Positions 1 to 11,854 of a stretch of DNA of 64,000 bases are shown here, piece after piece. Source of the stretch: Pteria penguin (lineage: Eukaryota; Mollusca; Bivalvia; Pterioida; Pteriidae); assembly GCA_035048485.1 (NCBI GenBank), contig CM068584.1, positions 65,034,542 to 65,098,541 of the forward strand, given 5' to 3'. A program made the translations under genes and the position numbers. The notes under the pieces were generated by a model. That model was not told the origin of the DNA, made no database searches, and saw nothing but the letters and a program-made list of their open reading frames with translations. Every line of letters starts with the position of its first letter. Position 1 is the first letter of the stretch.

Positions 1-969
1 AAATGTAAGGCCCTCAAGGAGTAGTGTTTGTCCTGTGCCAGTTGGTGAAGGCCATTATGGAAGGATGTGCATGTCACTTTGCCAAGTTGATTTTTTGTAG
101 AGTTATTTCATCCTATGCCAGTTGATATTAAAGTGTAACACCCTCATTAATAGTGTTTCGTCCTGTGCCAGTTGGTTAAGGCCATCATGGAAGGATGTTT
201 CACGTTGCGTATTAAATTTGTATAGAGTGTTTCATCTTATGCCACTTTATATCCAAGTGTAAGGCCCACAGGGAATAGTGTTTCGTCCTGTGCCAGTTGG
301 CTTTGGCTTTCATGGAAGGATTTTTCACTATATGCCAGTTTAGTTTTCATAGAGAGGTGTTTTGTCCTGTGCCAATTGGTGAAGGCCATTATGGAAGGAT
401 GTGCATGTCACTTTGCCAAGTTGATTTTTATAGTTATTTCATCCTATGCCAGTTGATATCAAAGTGTAACACCCTCATTAATAGTGTTTCGTCCTGTGCC
501 AGTTGGCTAAGGCCATCATGGAAGGATGTTTCACGTTTCGTATTAAATTTGTATAGAGTATTTCATCTTGTGCCACTTGATATCCAAGTATAAGGCCCAC
601 ATGGAATAGTGTTTCGTCCTGTGCCAGTTGGCTTTGGCTTTCATGGAAGGATGTTTCACTATATGCCAGTTAAGTTTTCATAGATAGGTGTTTTGTCCTA
701 TGCCAGTTGATATCAAAGTGTAACACCCTCATTAATAGTGTTTCGTCCTGTGCCAGTTGGCTAAGGCCATCATGGAAGGATGTTTCACGTTTCGTATTAA
801 ATTTGTATAGAGTATTTCATCTTGTGCCATTTGATATCCAAGTAAAAGGCCCACACGGAATAGTGTTTCGTCCTGTGCCAGTTGGCTTTGGCTTTCATGG
901 AAGGATGTTTCACTATATGCCAGTTAAGTTTTCATAGATAGGTGTTTTGTCCTATGCCAGTTGATATCA
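1..969. repeat. Nested satellite/tandem repeat array
   Basis: The core CCTGTGCCAGTTGG and variants recur roughly every 45-85 bases. Longer blocks repeat: CCCTCATTAA occurs at 141, 472 and 726, giving higher-order spacings of 331 and 254 bases. The 77-base difference is one extra sub-block (the GTGAAGGCCATTATGG type). The reading frames inside it are repeat-derived and not genes. The array runs straight into the N gap, so its true length is unknown. Confidence 0.93.
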
Positions 970-1469
970 NNNNNNNNNNNNNNNNNNNNNNNNNNNNNNN
1001 NNNNNNNNNNNNNNNNNNNNNNNNNNNNNNNNNNNNNNNNNNNNNNNNNNNNNNNNNNNNNNNNNNNNNNNNNNNNNNNNNNNNNNNNNNNNNNNNNNNN
1101 NNNNNNNNNNNNNNNNNNNNNNNNNNNNNNNNNNNNNNNNNNNNNNNNNNNNNNNNNNNNNNNNNNNNNNNNNNNNNNNNNNNNNNNNNNNNNNNNNNNN
1201 NNNNNNNNNNNNNNNNNNNNNNNNNNNNNNNNNNNNNNNNNNNNNNNNNNNNNNNNNNNNNNNNNNNNNNNNNNNNNNNNNNNNNNNNNNNNNNNNNNNN
1301 NNNNNNNNNNNNNNNNNNNNNNNNNNNNNNNNNNNNNNNNNNNNNNNNNNNNNNNNNNNNNNNNNNNNNNNNNNNNNNNNNNNNNNNNNNNNNNNNNNNN
1401 NNNNNNNNNNNNNNNNNNNNNNNNNNNNNNNNNNNNNNNNNNNNNNNNNNNNNNNNNNNNNNNNNNNNN
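970..1469. other. Assembly gap (500 N)
   Basis: Exactly 500 N bases, which looks like a placeholder length. It sits at the edge of a tandem array, the usual cause of such a gap. Confidence 0.99.
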
Positions 1470-3440
1470 ATAAAATCAGTATCCTATTATATATCGAATT
1501 GAAGGAAAGATGGTGTGCATTAAATGACAAATGAGCTATATTTATATTAAAATTATGCTGTATGTAATTTTTTTAAAAAAAGTTTTCTGAATTTATATCT
1601 TCACAGCGGCCGTTTGGACATTGTGTTACCCCTTAAGTTTTTGCAGTATATAAGCGCTTCTGTCTTTGTCCATAAAATATGAAAAATATACGGTTACAGT
1701 GCATGTATCATTAAAACACTGGTGAGATTTAATCTTTGCATCGTGAGGGCTATAACTAATCATAAACGAAAAAGATAATGCCGTTCGACATAAACGAAAA
1801 ACAAAAACAGAAACACAGAACAAACAAAACAAACTGAAATATAACCCCCAAACAAGATAAATTAAGAAAACGAAACAAAATAAACTAAACAACACCAAGA
1901 AATTTGGGACTCAAGAGAGGTGTTACGAAACGGTATAAAAAACTGGAACCGAATTTAGTCTTAATTCCTAGGTTGAACGAAATGTGATTCATTAGTTTAT
2001 AAACAATATAACCGCAATATATAAACATTTTGCCCAAAATTATGTAGGGCGATGTTTTTAATTCAGGTGTTATATAAAGCCACCTTTAGTTGATGATGAT
2101 TCACTCTCTCTCTCTCTCTCTCTCTCTGTTTCAGTCTTTTAATTGAACTATAACTTGACATACACTTGATTTGATGTTTAATACAATCTATACATTTTGT
2201 TCATATGAAGATATCATACAAACCATTTATCTATTGGAAGAAAAGAATGGATGAAGAAGAGGAAGGAACACATTAAAATGCAAATGGCCTGTAATGTCAC
2301 CATAGCAGGAATAAAAAAAAACATTTGTACTTTTTGTTTTATTCATTTTGTTCCCCGAACCACAATTCGGGGTTATAAATACAAGCTAAATATAAAAATC
2401 AAAGTAATGTTTAAAGCTCGTTCCTACTGGTCTTCTATCATGCGATCTTGTATGGAAGTATTAAAGTGCTTACTTAAAGGAGAAATTGGATAGCAAACCA
2501 TGAGTAATAAAACGTTTTCATTTTTTTATAATTCTCTGTGGGGGAAAAGAACCCCGAGTCCTCTATTTCTGATTAACATATTCCTGGTTTTATACTTGAT
2601 TATTTCAGTGAAAAAATAATGAAAGCCATCGTTCGCCTTTATGAAGTCTAAACCATTTAAACTTTAAAGCATAGCCCATCCCAAATTAGAAGTTTCTCTT
2701 TATTTGTCTTACATCTTTATATATGTCTCGATATCCAGAACAAACACGTGCGTGTTAAAGTATCCAGGTGTGGATACAGGCATTTTGAAGCGTCTACCCG
2801 TTATTTCTTTTTTCTAATTCAATACCGTTTGAAACGCGAAGCCTAAAGACGTGGGACTATATTGAGCAGTTATTAATAAAAGGTTTCGTAGGTACCAGCT
2901 TTCCACAGCAAAATACAAAATTAAATCGATTAATCTACAACTCCATTTCTGATTGATAATACAGATATTTTATAAGAACTCGCAGAAAACATTGGTGTGT
3001 CTATTTTTGTGGATGTCATGAACAACATTATGAAAAGTATTCTCTGGACTGACATTAAACGATAACGACTTAATATATACATATATGACCCTTGCAACAA
3101 CAATAAAATCTATCCTTTTTTAAGAACTCGCCTATCTATCGTTCTCCAAAACTGAAACATAGCATAGAAATATCATCTGCAATTGCTGCATAAAAAAAGA
3201 AATCTATTAACTGCGGACATTGAAATTCTCTTTTACATATAGTCTGCTGGTACGACACATTGTATATCGCATGAGATTTAGGATACCTATTTCTTTCAGG
3301 TGCTCTCTCAAACTGTGTTATATATTCGTGCTTTCTTTTACAATGGCCTATAATTTCAGGTTGCGCCAGATATATATGTTGCCCTATCTACAACTCTATT
3401 GTCTTTGGAATAGGGTCCATTTTCTTGACATAATGTGGCC
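1470..3440. other. Gene-free AT-rich stretch
   Basis: No exon is supported. It contains a (TC)n microsatellite at 2104-2128. The segment 2560-2790 resembles 5945-6180, and 3015-3245 resembles 56870-57065, so this is duplicated, decayed sequence. A possible acceptor TTATTTCAG near 2609 precedes a reading frame of only a few codons. Confidence 0.6.
2104..2128. repeat. (TC)n microsatellite
   Basis: Uninterrupted TC dinucleotides. Confidence 0.95.
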
Positions 3441-3444
3441 GTGA

Positions 3445-3690
3445 TACTTTATATACTGTGTTTGTTCACATTCATGTATATGTACAGTGCTAATTATAAT
3501 ATGTTTGGTCTGTATGTAAGGGCATTCACGGCGGGTGTGGCTAGCCAAACAGGAGATGCTTACTCCTCCGGGGCACTTGGTCTCACCCCTGACTTCAGGG
3601 ATCCGTGAATGTCCACTGTGGTTCATTGTTGTTAATGCCATAGTCATGTGAAATCAGTTACTTTCGTATTCTACTTTATCTTGTTTGTTA
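3445..3690 (+). repeat. Dispersed repeat, diverged relative of the Penelope-like element tail
   Basis: It contains the blocks GGAGATGCTTACTCCTCC, GGGCACTTGGTCTCACC and GATCCGTGAATGTCC. Related blocks occur at 14940-15060 and 26620-26750, and in inverse or direct orientation at 27788-28030, 48450-48665 and 63772-64000. The 27.8-kb copy lies directly 3' of a Penelope-like RT. Confidence 0.6.
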
Positions 3691-4140
3691 ATACTTTTAT
3701 TTGGTCGTTGTACATCGACTATGCGTTCAAAGCAATCATTCAGAAGTATGTATTTTTGTTTGCGTTTGTTTGGATGAGAACTGGAAAATTCCTATTCCCT
3801 TTTAAATGGAAGGGGATGGAAAGCAATACAGGTTAATTGTAAGGTCGACGGAACATAATTATGATATCAATCGGTCATTACAATTATTGGTATAATCAAA
3901 TTCGAAACATACGTGATTACTATTTCATCTCTATCTCAAAGAATTAAAACTCCATTATTCTTATATACGAAACGTGTCTTTATCTTTTAGATATGTAGTT
4001 TTGTTGAGTGTAGTATGATAGCTATGGAAATGGAGAAATTTGGATAGCAATGGAAAATCAAAGGAGAGAGAATAAAAATGGTTCGAAGGTAAAAAGGAAT
4101 CGCAAAGATACTGCCAAATAAACATAATGGCAGAGGGAAT

Positions 4141-4145
<5 letters not shown>

Positions 4146-4187
<42 letters not shown>

Positions 4188-4198
4188 GGGGAGAGAGA
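4146..4198. repeat. (GA)n-(G)n-GA compound microsatellite
   Basis: About 32 bases of GA, a run of about 15 G, then GA again. The G-run could be structurally unstable. Confidence 0.93.
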
Positions 4199-4817
4199 TC
4201 CGAGGAGGAGCTAATGTCTAAATTCTATTCCCCTTGGTTCTAATATTAAAGGACCGTATCATTTAAATGGAATCCTTCCTTGGCTTTTAACCACTTTTTT
4301 CTAAATAAATTTATGATGTGAAAATTGCACACAACACAGTTTGATCAATTTGAACTAGTTATGTGATGAACTTGTGCCTCAATATCAATAGGCTATTCGG
4401 TCGCATTTAAAAAGTTAAATATAACATCGCAAAACAGCACAATTCAGAAAAGAAGAGAGCGAGGGAAAGACATCTGAGTTAGCTGTAGGGCCATTTGTCA
4501 CCAAGGAGATGTACAAGAAAAAGTTGTCCAGAAACAAACAAAATTAACCCCTCCTCCTTTCTATATCTTGTATGACGAAACTCAACACTAATATACGCTC
4601 ACCTTCTAGCCACAGTATTCTCAATCGTTATGACTCAATGTTAACCGCTTTCCACTTACAACTTTACTTATATTTTTAACATCCTGATGTTAATGGATTA
4701 ACAGATTTCAATCCACTCTACACATTTCAACCCCCACTATTCTTATCCCCCTACACTCTATTTGTTCAATGTGTAAGGATGATTTATTGCATCGAAAACA
4801 ATGATAATAATTGTAAA

Positions 4818-4818
<1 letters not shown>

Positions 4819-4877
<59 letters not shown>
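4819..4877. repeat. (TAA)n microsatellite
   Basis: About 19 TAA units. Confidence 0.95.
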
Positions 4878-4881
<4 letters not shown>

Positions 4882-5544
4882 TAATTAAAAGAAACAAAAA
4901 ATGAAAACAGTAGAAGAGGGGGTAAGGGAGAATTTGAATCAATTTTGTAAGAAAGATCATAACACATGTAGATAATAAAGCACTTAGGAGGACATAACAG
5001 AACTATGAGATTGCAATGCCGCTGTATAAAGGCACGTGGTGAATTGAGATGAAACCTTTCACTGTGTTGGTGTAGAAAGAAACATAACTTTACTGCAAAC
5101 TAACTTTAAAGGTATATATGTTCTATATTTATTTAAATGTTGTTACAAAGATCTTTAAAACGGTGCTACTTGGAAAATGATCTTTAACTGAAACTTGTCT
5201 GAATAACCATTTAAAGACTACACTTAAATGATAATAGAACGACTAATTCTAGAGAAATGTTATATCATCCACGAGTATGTGTCATACCTGTGAATTCTAA
5301 TGCAATAGCCTATTCAGTTTCTTGCATTATTTTGTTGTCAAATCGTTGGACAGTTGCCAGAATCTACAGTCAACATCAGAAACAAGCTGTAATCTTAACA
5401 TAGAGACCAATGAAATGTTCCGTGAGGAAATGTTTAAAAACCCTTGCTACTTGTCTTTTTACGTGTAAACTAGTATGGAAGCAGTATAGTGTGTTTGAGA
5501 AATGGGATAGCTAAATGTGAGTAATATATATATATATATATATA

Positions 5545-5783
5545 TTGATTGATTGCTTTTTGTTTAACATCACACCACGAACATTTCACGTAGATGGTAA
5601 CTTTTGCAACGGACTCACCCGAAGCAGTGAGGGATCTTTAACGTGCCATGCATACCACAACCCGGGGCCTCGGTTTTTACCCTCTCATCCGAAAGACAAA
5701 ACAGCGGCATGACCAGAGCGGGAATCGAACCCCGGCCCCCCGATTAGGAGTCCAGCGCGATACCACTAGGCCACACCGGCTTA
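5545..5783 (-). mobile_element. tRNA-derived SINE (near full length)
   Basis: On the minus strand the element begins with a tRNA-like head: a box A-like TGGCCTAGTGG and a box B-like GGGTTCGATTCC. A conserved body follows (ACCGAGGCCCCGGG, GCATGGCACGTTAAAGATCC, TGCTTCGGGTGAGTCCG), and it ends in a GATTGATTG-type tail. The same body recurs at 14335-14606 and 51598-51850. It is flanked on both sides by (TA)n. Confidence 0.85.
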
Positions 5784-5797
5784 AATATCTATATATG

Positions 5798-5883
<86 letters not shown>
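5798..5883. repeat. (TA)n microsatellite
   Basis: Long TA run with one AA interruption. Reading frames of alternating Tyr-Ile across it are artefacts. Confidence 0.95.
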
Positions 5884-7372
5884 GGTTTTTGTCTTTCCTG
5901 GCAATTTCTCTATGAAAGAGATTTAGGCCAAAACCCCTTTGAGTTAACATATTTTTGTTTTAGTATTTATTTATTTCAGTAAACATGTAATGGCAGCCAT
6001 CGTTCACAAAGTTAGAGTCAACATTATTACACCTTTAAGGACAGCCCATCCCAAAATCTATTTATCTGTCTTATATTTTACACATGTGTTTCCATATACA
6101 GAACAAACATGTACATGTTAAAATACACATGTATCCAGACGGGGATACAGGCGTTTTCAAAAAGGAAAACGGAAGTATCTACCCCCAAGTTTGAATTTAT
6201 ATTTTAATGTACATTATTTGAAACGTCAAACACAAAGATGTGTGACTATACAATACGGTTTACAATACGGTTTGTTTTGGTTACAAGCTTGGTTAAGTCC
6301 CCTATCTCGTATTCCACAGAAAATTACAAAAGCAAAATGATTCATCTACAATTCCATTCTGGGTCTGTTGCTATTTCTATATGATCAGTTTACTGTTACA
6401 TGTATTGCCATGTTAAGGTGGAATGATGAGATAAAATCCAGCGTCTTATAGTTAATTTATGATATATGTATGTATGAAAGCATGTGGAGCTGTCCGCATA
6501 AGATGACTATGCATGATATTTTTTGTTATATACCAGATATGAAATTCAGTTGAATTTTGTGTGATTCCAGATTAAGTTAAAAACATCTGCATAGCACATT
6601 CAAAGAGACTGTGATCTATGCACTGAATCTTATAGTAATATTTGAGAAGAGTTTTTCTTACGTATATTTTGAAAGATATGAAACATGTCTTTCAACTGAC
6701 TTTGACATTAAATTAGTATGTTTTGTATGCCTATGAAATTTGACGTAATTGCTATTACTATTGTTCTGTGTATTGAAAAAGACCGTTTATTTTTGCATGA
6801 CGGGATATACAGTTTAACACGTCACTTTTAACCAGATATTGATCGCCTGATTATACTTTATTACTTTTGGCAATTATAGTGTAAAGTCATGTAGCTAATT
6901 TCTACCTTACTTATAACGACAACTTAAAAATGCTTAAAAAGATTTCAGACAGAATTTCTATATATTAGGACATACTGTGTATAGCACAAAGCGGTATCTT
7001 TCAATCGTTATGACTATCGGTACACGTACTCTAAATATCCAAGCGCGGATCCACGAAAATCTCCAGAAATGAAAAATAGGATTGTGGAAAAGTTCTTCGT
7101 TTCGGTTTTAATATTTTTTTTCAAGGATTGGGAGGATTCTTACATTGAAAGTAGTCATAAATGGAATTGGGAAAACGTAACTGAAATTCTAGTGTAAGGT
7201 AATACCGCATGTAGTAAAATTACGTCACAAAATTATTCACGATACCCTGCAGTTTCTGATTTATGACATCACGATTCCCTACATTTTCATATGACTGGGG
7301 TTAGCGACTTGGCTTAGAAAACCATAACTCTGTGGCTCTAGTTGTAATTATTTTTGTCAAATGCATTAGAAT
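5884..7372. other. Gene-free AT-rich stretch
   Basis: No exon is supported. The first part (5945-6180) is a diverged copy of 2560-2790, sharing CAGCCCATCCCAAA and CAGAACAAAC blocks. Confidence 0.6.
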
Positions 7373-7488
7373 GGGGTAACTATGTTTGTGTTTTACAAAA
7401 AACTGACAGGGGTATCGGCGAATACCCTGTCAGAAATTTCCGCCGATACCCTGTCAGTTTTTGTAAAACACTCGCATGGTAACCCCTA
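7373..7488. mobile_element. Small fold-back element (MITE-like hairpin)
   Basis: The left arm 7388-7420 and right arm 7441-7471 are reverse complements over about 31 bases, with two one-base gaps; the core is CGCCGATACCCTGTCAG. A looser match extends outward to GGGGTAAC / GGTAACCCC. The short loop contains a third copy of ATACCCTGTCAG. Confidence 0.7.
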
Positions 7489-8744
7489 AATATGTGTTGA
7501 ACAATGGTTTCATGACCACTGACTCAGGAAAACCCAATTTCTACACAGAGAATCAATAATATTGAACAAAGGAAATTAGGCTATAATTTAATGGTATTTC
7601 TGAGTGATAATTTTACATAACAATGATATTCTATCTACAGAGACTTGGATGTACATTAAAATGCGTTATTGATGATATTTTCTTCTAGCTGGTGATTTTT
7701 AAATAATGAATAGATAAACATCGATGACAAATTCAATATTTCCAGTTTTTATCTGACTAAGAGAGACTGAAACTCTCATTACTCATATGGGAAGTGAAAT
7801 TGCTTTGTACATAACATTGAATTGATATCTAGAAACGTGTTTCTATATATAAGGATATGATTCAAATTGTGGTATTTTGTTCGGTGTATTTGACCATCCG
7901 ATCTTTACTGTCTATGATAATTTAAATAACTGAATGGTATTTTGTAATTGTTGAAAATAGTTGAGTTCTTATTAATTCTATTTATGAAATAAAACGTATT
8001 TTTTGGAGTGTTCTTCGTACAAAAAATATTGATAAAGCACTGGTGACCCCTAAGTGCTCACTAAGCAGTTAATTGATTATTAATCTACGCCACTCCATGA
8101 AATAATATAATAATAATATACATTAGTAATAATTTTTGATAATAGAAGATTATAACGTTTTATGTTATATATTGCTTTACATTCATGTTGAAGAGTTTCC
8201 ATGCGGAAGTGATAGAGAATGTTTTTTATTAGTAGTATCCATTACATTTCCTTTCAAAGGGATTCCATGAATGTGCGGATATCAATTTCACCTTCACTTC
8301 CTCCTTAATTGTATAATACCATGGTCTCATACTTTGTTGTGACTATAATACTTTAACTTGGAACTTAATACATATATCCCTTAAATGAAATAATATTATT
8401 GTAAATCAGTATATTGTCGTCGTGTCTTTTGTATTGTTAAGACGTAAATTGTTTATATTATCTTTAACTATATGCTGGTAACAGGCATTGGGTCTACATG
8501 AGATACTTCAAACTAGATATCCTCTATTTCATTATACATGCGCTCTTCCTGTGGAATGACATGTATACTGACACTACACTTGGCATCCGCTCTTTGTTTT
8601 CTTGTTCTGAATTATATAAACGAATCAGTAAACAAAAGTTCACGTTGGATTTTTATATCAAAATGATAACAAATCTTTTCTAACCAATGTATCATTCTGC
8701 AACTATAAAATATAGGTGGTCCTTGAAAAAATATAAAGTAAACA

Positions 8745-8748
<4 letters not shown>
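7489..8748. other. Gene-free AT-rich stretch
   Basis: No exon or recognisable element is seen, apart from a possible SINE tail remnant near 8045-8100 (TTAATTGATTATTAATCTACGCCACTCC-like). Confidence 0.6.

Positions 8749-8820
<72 letters not shown>
8749..8820. repeat. (AT)n microsatellite
   Basis: About 35 AT units immediately abutting the fold-back element. Confidence 0.95.
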
Positions 8821-8824
<4 letters not shown>

Positions 8825-9120
8825 GACACTAATATAAAATTATGGTAAAATTTTCGAGGCGATCTGCCACTTCCTCAGGACAAAACAATATAAAAAAACT
8901 ACATGAATAGAAATATGAAAAAAGAAAGCTATATACAAAGCACTAGTCTAATAATGTGGTGATGTCGGGCGTCAGCTACATTTTGCGAACTACAAACAAG
9001 CAAAATGTAGCTGACGCCCGACATCACCACATAGTTAGACTAGTGCTTTGTATATAGCTTTCTTTTTTCATATTTCTATTCATGTAAATTTCACCATAAT
9101 TTTTTATATTAGTGTCGTTT
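8821..9120. mobile_element. Long inverted-repeat (fold-back) element
   Basis: The left arm 8821-8986 and right arm 9001-9120 are reverse complements, with outer ends AAACGACACTAATATAAAA / TTTTATATTAGTGTCGTTT-like and inner ends CAGCTACATTTTGC / GCAAAATGTAGCTG. The left arm has an extra block of about 45 bases (CGAGGCGATCTGCCACTTCC) missing from the right arm. The loop is about 13 bases. No ORF. It is probably a transposon end copied in inverted orientation. Confidence 0.85.
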
Positions 9121-9695
9121 GTCGCTTTCTTGTGCTTTTATATTTGACCTCTTTTATTCTTTAGCGACTTGCATTGACCCACGGTAAATCCGACATTTTT
9201 GAATAGTGAACGTTGTTGTCATATTTCTTGCTTGTGCTTATATATATATATATATATATATATCTCGAAGGATGTCGAAGTAGTACTTAGTACTTACTGT
9301 AGTATGTAATTTATCAACGTTGTCATTAATCCCAATAACAACAACACGATTACTCCCACAGTTATACCTACAATAGACAACCTTACATACAATATCATAT
9401 AGTATAGTAGAGTATATATTCTTTATTTTTTGGCAAGTTTAGGAGCCTTTGTGCTTCTATGAGAAGTCAATGTTAGTCTTGAAATACATTGAAATTTGAT
9501 GATGAGAAGTAATTTAAGTTTCTGTCAATCCGATGTATATCTTCCGTCAACTTTATCAATACATTTATTGATGCCAAAATTTGTTTCTGCCATATATATT
9601 TTCAAAAAAGAAATATTTACCTAAGATGAGTTTATACTGGACAAATATCGATGGAGAAGAGGAATTGTTTAATCCATTCACTTTTGTAACTAAAA
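9121..9695. other. Gene-free stretch
   Basis: No exon is supported. It contains a short (TA)n at about 9239-9263. Confidence 0.65.
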
Positions 9696-9960
9696 GGATA
9701 TATGTGTATAATTAATGTCAAGCTATATATGGCTTTTCTCGGGCAGATTTATTTATGTATGCAATTTATACTCTTTAAATAAATAATAACATTTCTGTAC
9801 ACGCCAGAGGTTTCTCATACACTAAACTTCATACAGTTTACAGTTATGGTATGGTATATTGCTGAAATATGAAGCGATAGTCTACAGAACATTTATAACA
9901 GACGACAATTTATGTAAAATGGGCAATCAGGGATGTGGAATCAAGTATCATTAACGTGTA
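9696..9960 (+). repeat. 260-bp direct repeat, copy 1
   Basis: Nearly identical to 10997-11254. Both begin GGATATATGTGTATAATT and end near CAACGTGTA/TTAACGTGTA. This copy contains a few extra bases (TACAGTTTACAGTT). The two copies bracket the TIR element. Confidence 0.93.
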
Positions 9961-9967
9961 CAGTGAG

Positions 9968-10989
9968 TGCAGTCCTAACATTACATTATGTTAACGTCGC
10001 GTTAACGTGAGGTTTGCTTTCCTCGTGCGCTCAAGACCGCTGAGTACACGCGTCTGCGTTAACGCAGATTTTCTCGTGAACTTAATTTCGAGACCGCATT
10101 AACGCACTTGACTGCCGCGTTCACGCGTTTGGTTGCCGCGTGAACATGCTTGACAGCCACGTTCGCTTGCTTACAACTTAAAACTTACATTAACATGTAC
10201 ATAGGGAGGGATTTGAAGGAGATTCGATATAGACATTTTATATTTGAATATAAGAACATATTACTGTGTGTGTGTGTAGGTAATATTTAGAAATAAATAA
10301 AACACTAATGAGTTAAGGGATGAATTTTTAAAATATTGAATACACTTGCCGAACATTGAAAAAAATGAAATATATTCTTATTTTATGATAATAATAATAC
10401 GAAGGAAAAAAAAATAATAAGAAGAATATTAATAAAAATGATGATAATAATGGTATTCATATATTATGAAAAAAATGGATAAATTAAAAACACCAATAAT
10501 AAATACGTAAATTGGAATAAATAGATAAATGAATTGTGAAAAAATAAACAAATAAGAAATAAATACATAATTTAATTGATTAAAATAAATTAATAAAATA
10601 GAATTATATGTAATTATCCTACATTCTTTATACTATAAACTGACGAAGTTTTTACATAAATACCTTAGTGCATGTCTACGCGGTAATTTCCATTATCGTT
10701 TTACATATGAAACTCTTAATGCGGGGTATCATTGTAATATTACATTTAATACAGGTACATATGGCGACATTTGCAGCAATCTAATTAAATCCCGTTTATT
10801 TCCTCCAACCGTACCACTACATCGAGACTTAGAAAATGTAGGCACGTGACCGCGCGATTGGACCGAGCGCACGCGGGAATAAATTGCGTTAACGCGAATT
10901 TCCTCCTGCGTTAACGCAAAGAACGCACGTGCGTCCGGTGCGGTCATGACCGCTTTTCGTATTAATGTGCATGTTATGTTAGGACTGCA
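9968..10989. mobile_element. 1-kb TIR element rich in GTTAACGC palindromes
   Basis: The left end TGCAGTCCTAACAT (9968) is the exact inverse of the right end ATGTTAGGACTGCA (to 10989), and the match continues loosely to about 19 bases. The ends carry repeated palindromic GCGTTAACGC-type motifs and are GC-rich; the middle is AT-rich. A 97-codon minus-strand ORF at 10729-11022 crosses the right TIR and has no recognisable domain. No target-site duplication is evident: the 7-base flanks differ (CAGTGAG left, TCCATCT right). Confidence 0.7.
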
Positions 10990-10996
10990 TCCATCT

Positions 10997-11254
10997 GGAT
11001 ATATGTGTATAATTAATGTCAAGCTATATATGGCGTTTCTCGGGTAGATTTATTTATGTATGCAATGTATACTCTTTAAATAAACAATACCATTTCTGTA
11101 AACGCGAAAGTTTTCTCATACATTAAACTTCATACAGTTATGGTATGGTATATTGCTGAAATATGAAGCGATAGTCTACAGAACATTTATAACAGACGAC
11201 AATTTATGTAAAATGGGCAATCAGGGATGTGGAATCAAGTATCATCAACGTGTA
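10997..11254 (+). repeat. 260-bp direct repeat, copy 2
   Basis: See copy 1 at 9696. The gap between the TIR end and this repeat is exactly 7 bases, as on the left side. Confidence 0.93.
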
Positions 11255-11854
11255 AACATCTGTTGTTGATGTTTCGCATCCATGTCGTTGGTTTATTCGG
11301 GCTTGTATAATTACACTAGCATTTGCTATGGCTAAAACCGTATTCACAGTTGGTGAGAAGTGATGATCAATATGAAAGGTATGACTTTACAATACAAACG
11401 GCGTGTCATATATCACACTTAGAATTCAAACAAGAATTTATCTAAAACAGAGAAAAAGATATTCTGACAACAAGAACACAGATGCTAAATTAAACCTTTT
11501 TGCGTTACGTATTCATTTGACACAAGCGGAACTAATAAAGCATAGGCGTTTTTATCGCCGTGTTGAACGTTTCTGTTTCTTCTTCGTACTAGAACACTCA
11601 AGAATGGAGAAAAGCATCCCATAAGGCCAATAAAGATATGAAAGAAAATATACTCCAAACATGTATACCCAGGAAATATTAGATAAACGTAAGATACGTC
11701 TTTTAAAGGTGTGCCATCGAATTCATGTTCAGAAAAAAATTATCGTTGTAAAATTCGGGTTTTTTTTTTAATTTTGTGTTCATACAAGAAATGCGATAGA
11801 TAAATAAAGAAGTAAACACACACATAATTCATATTTTTAAATATTACCGCCTAC
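11255..11854. other. Gene-free stretch downstream of gene A
   Basis: No exon is confidently seen. Any membrane or tail exon of gene A would be expected on the minus strand here or further left, but I could not identify one. The plus-strand frame at 11403-11624 has no recognisable features. Confidence 0.5.

Larger units (their letters stand above)
3691..5544. other. Gene-free stretch with microsatellites
   Basis: No exon is supported. It contains (GA)n followed by a G-run at about 4146-4192, (TAA)n at 4819-4877 and a short (TA)n at 5524-5546. Open frames across these runs are low-complexity artefacts. Confidence 0.7.

Noticed and set aside
297..937. Plus-strand frames of 98 and 76 codons in the first kilobase
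   Set aside because: They are repeat-unit translations within the satellite and repeat each other's sequence.
1..969. CRISPR-like array
   Set aside because: Repeats lack regular unique spacers of constant length, and the context is eukaryotic satellite DNA.
942..1530. Long frames across the gap
   Set aside because: They consist of N bases and carry no information.
4758..4967. Poly-Tyr frame
   Set aside because: Translation of the (TAA)n microsatellite.
5648..5904. Frames ending in Tyr-Ile repeats on both strands
   Set aside because: SINE plus (TA)n microsatellite.
10729..11022. 97-codon minus-strand frame inside the TIR element
   Set aside because: It crosses the TIR end into the direct repeat, and no transposase-like motif is visible.
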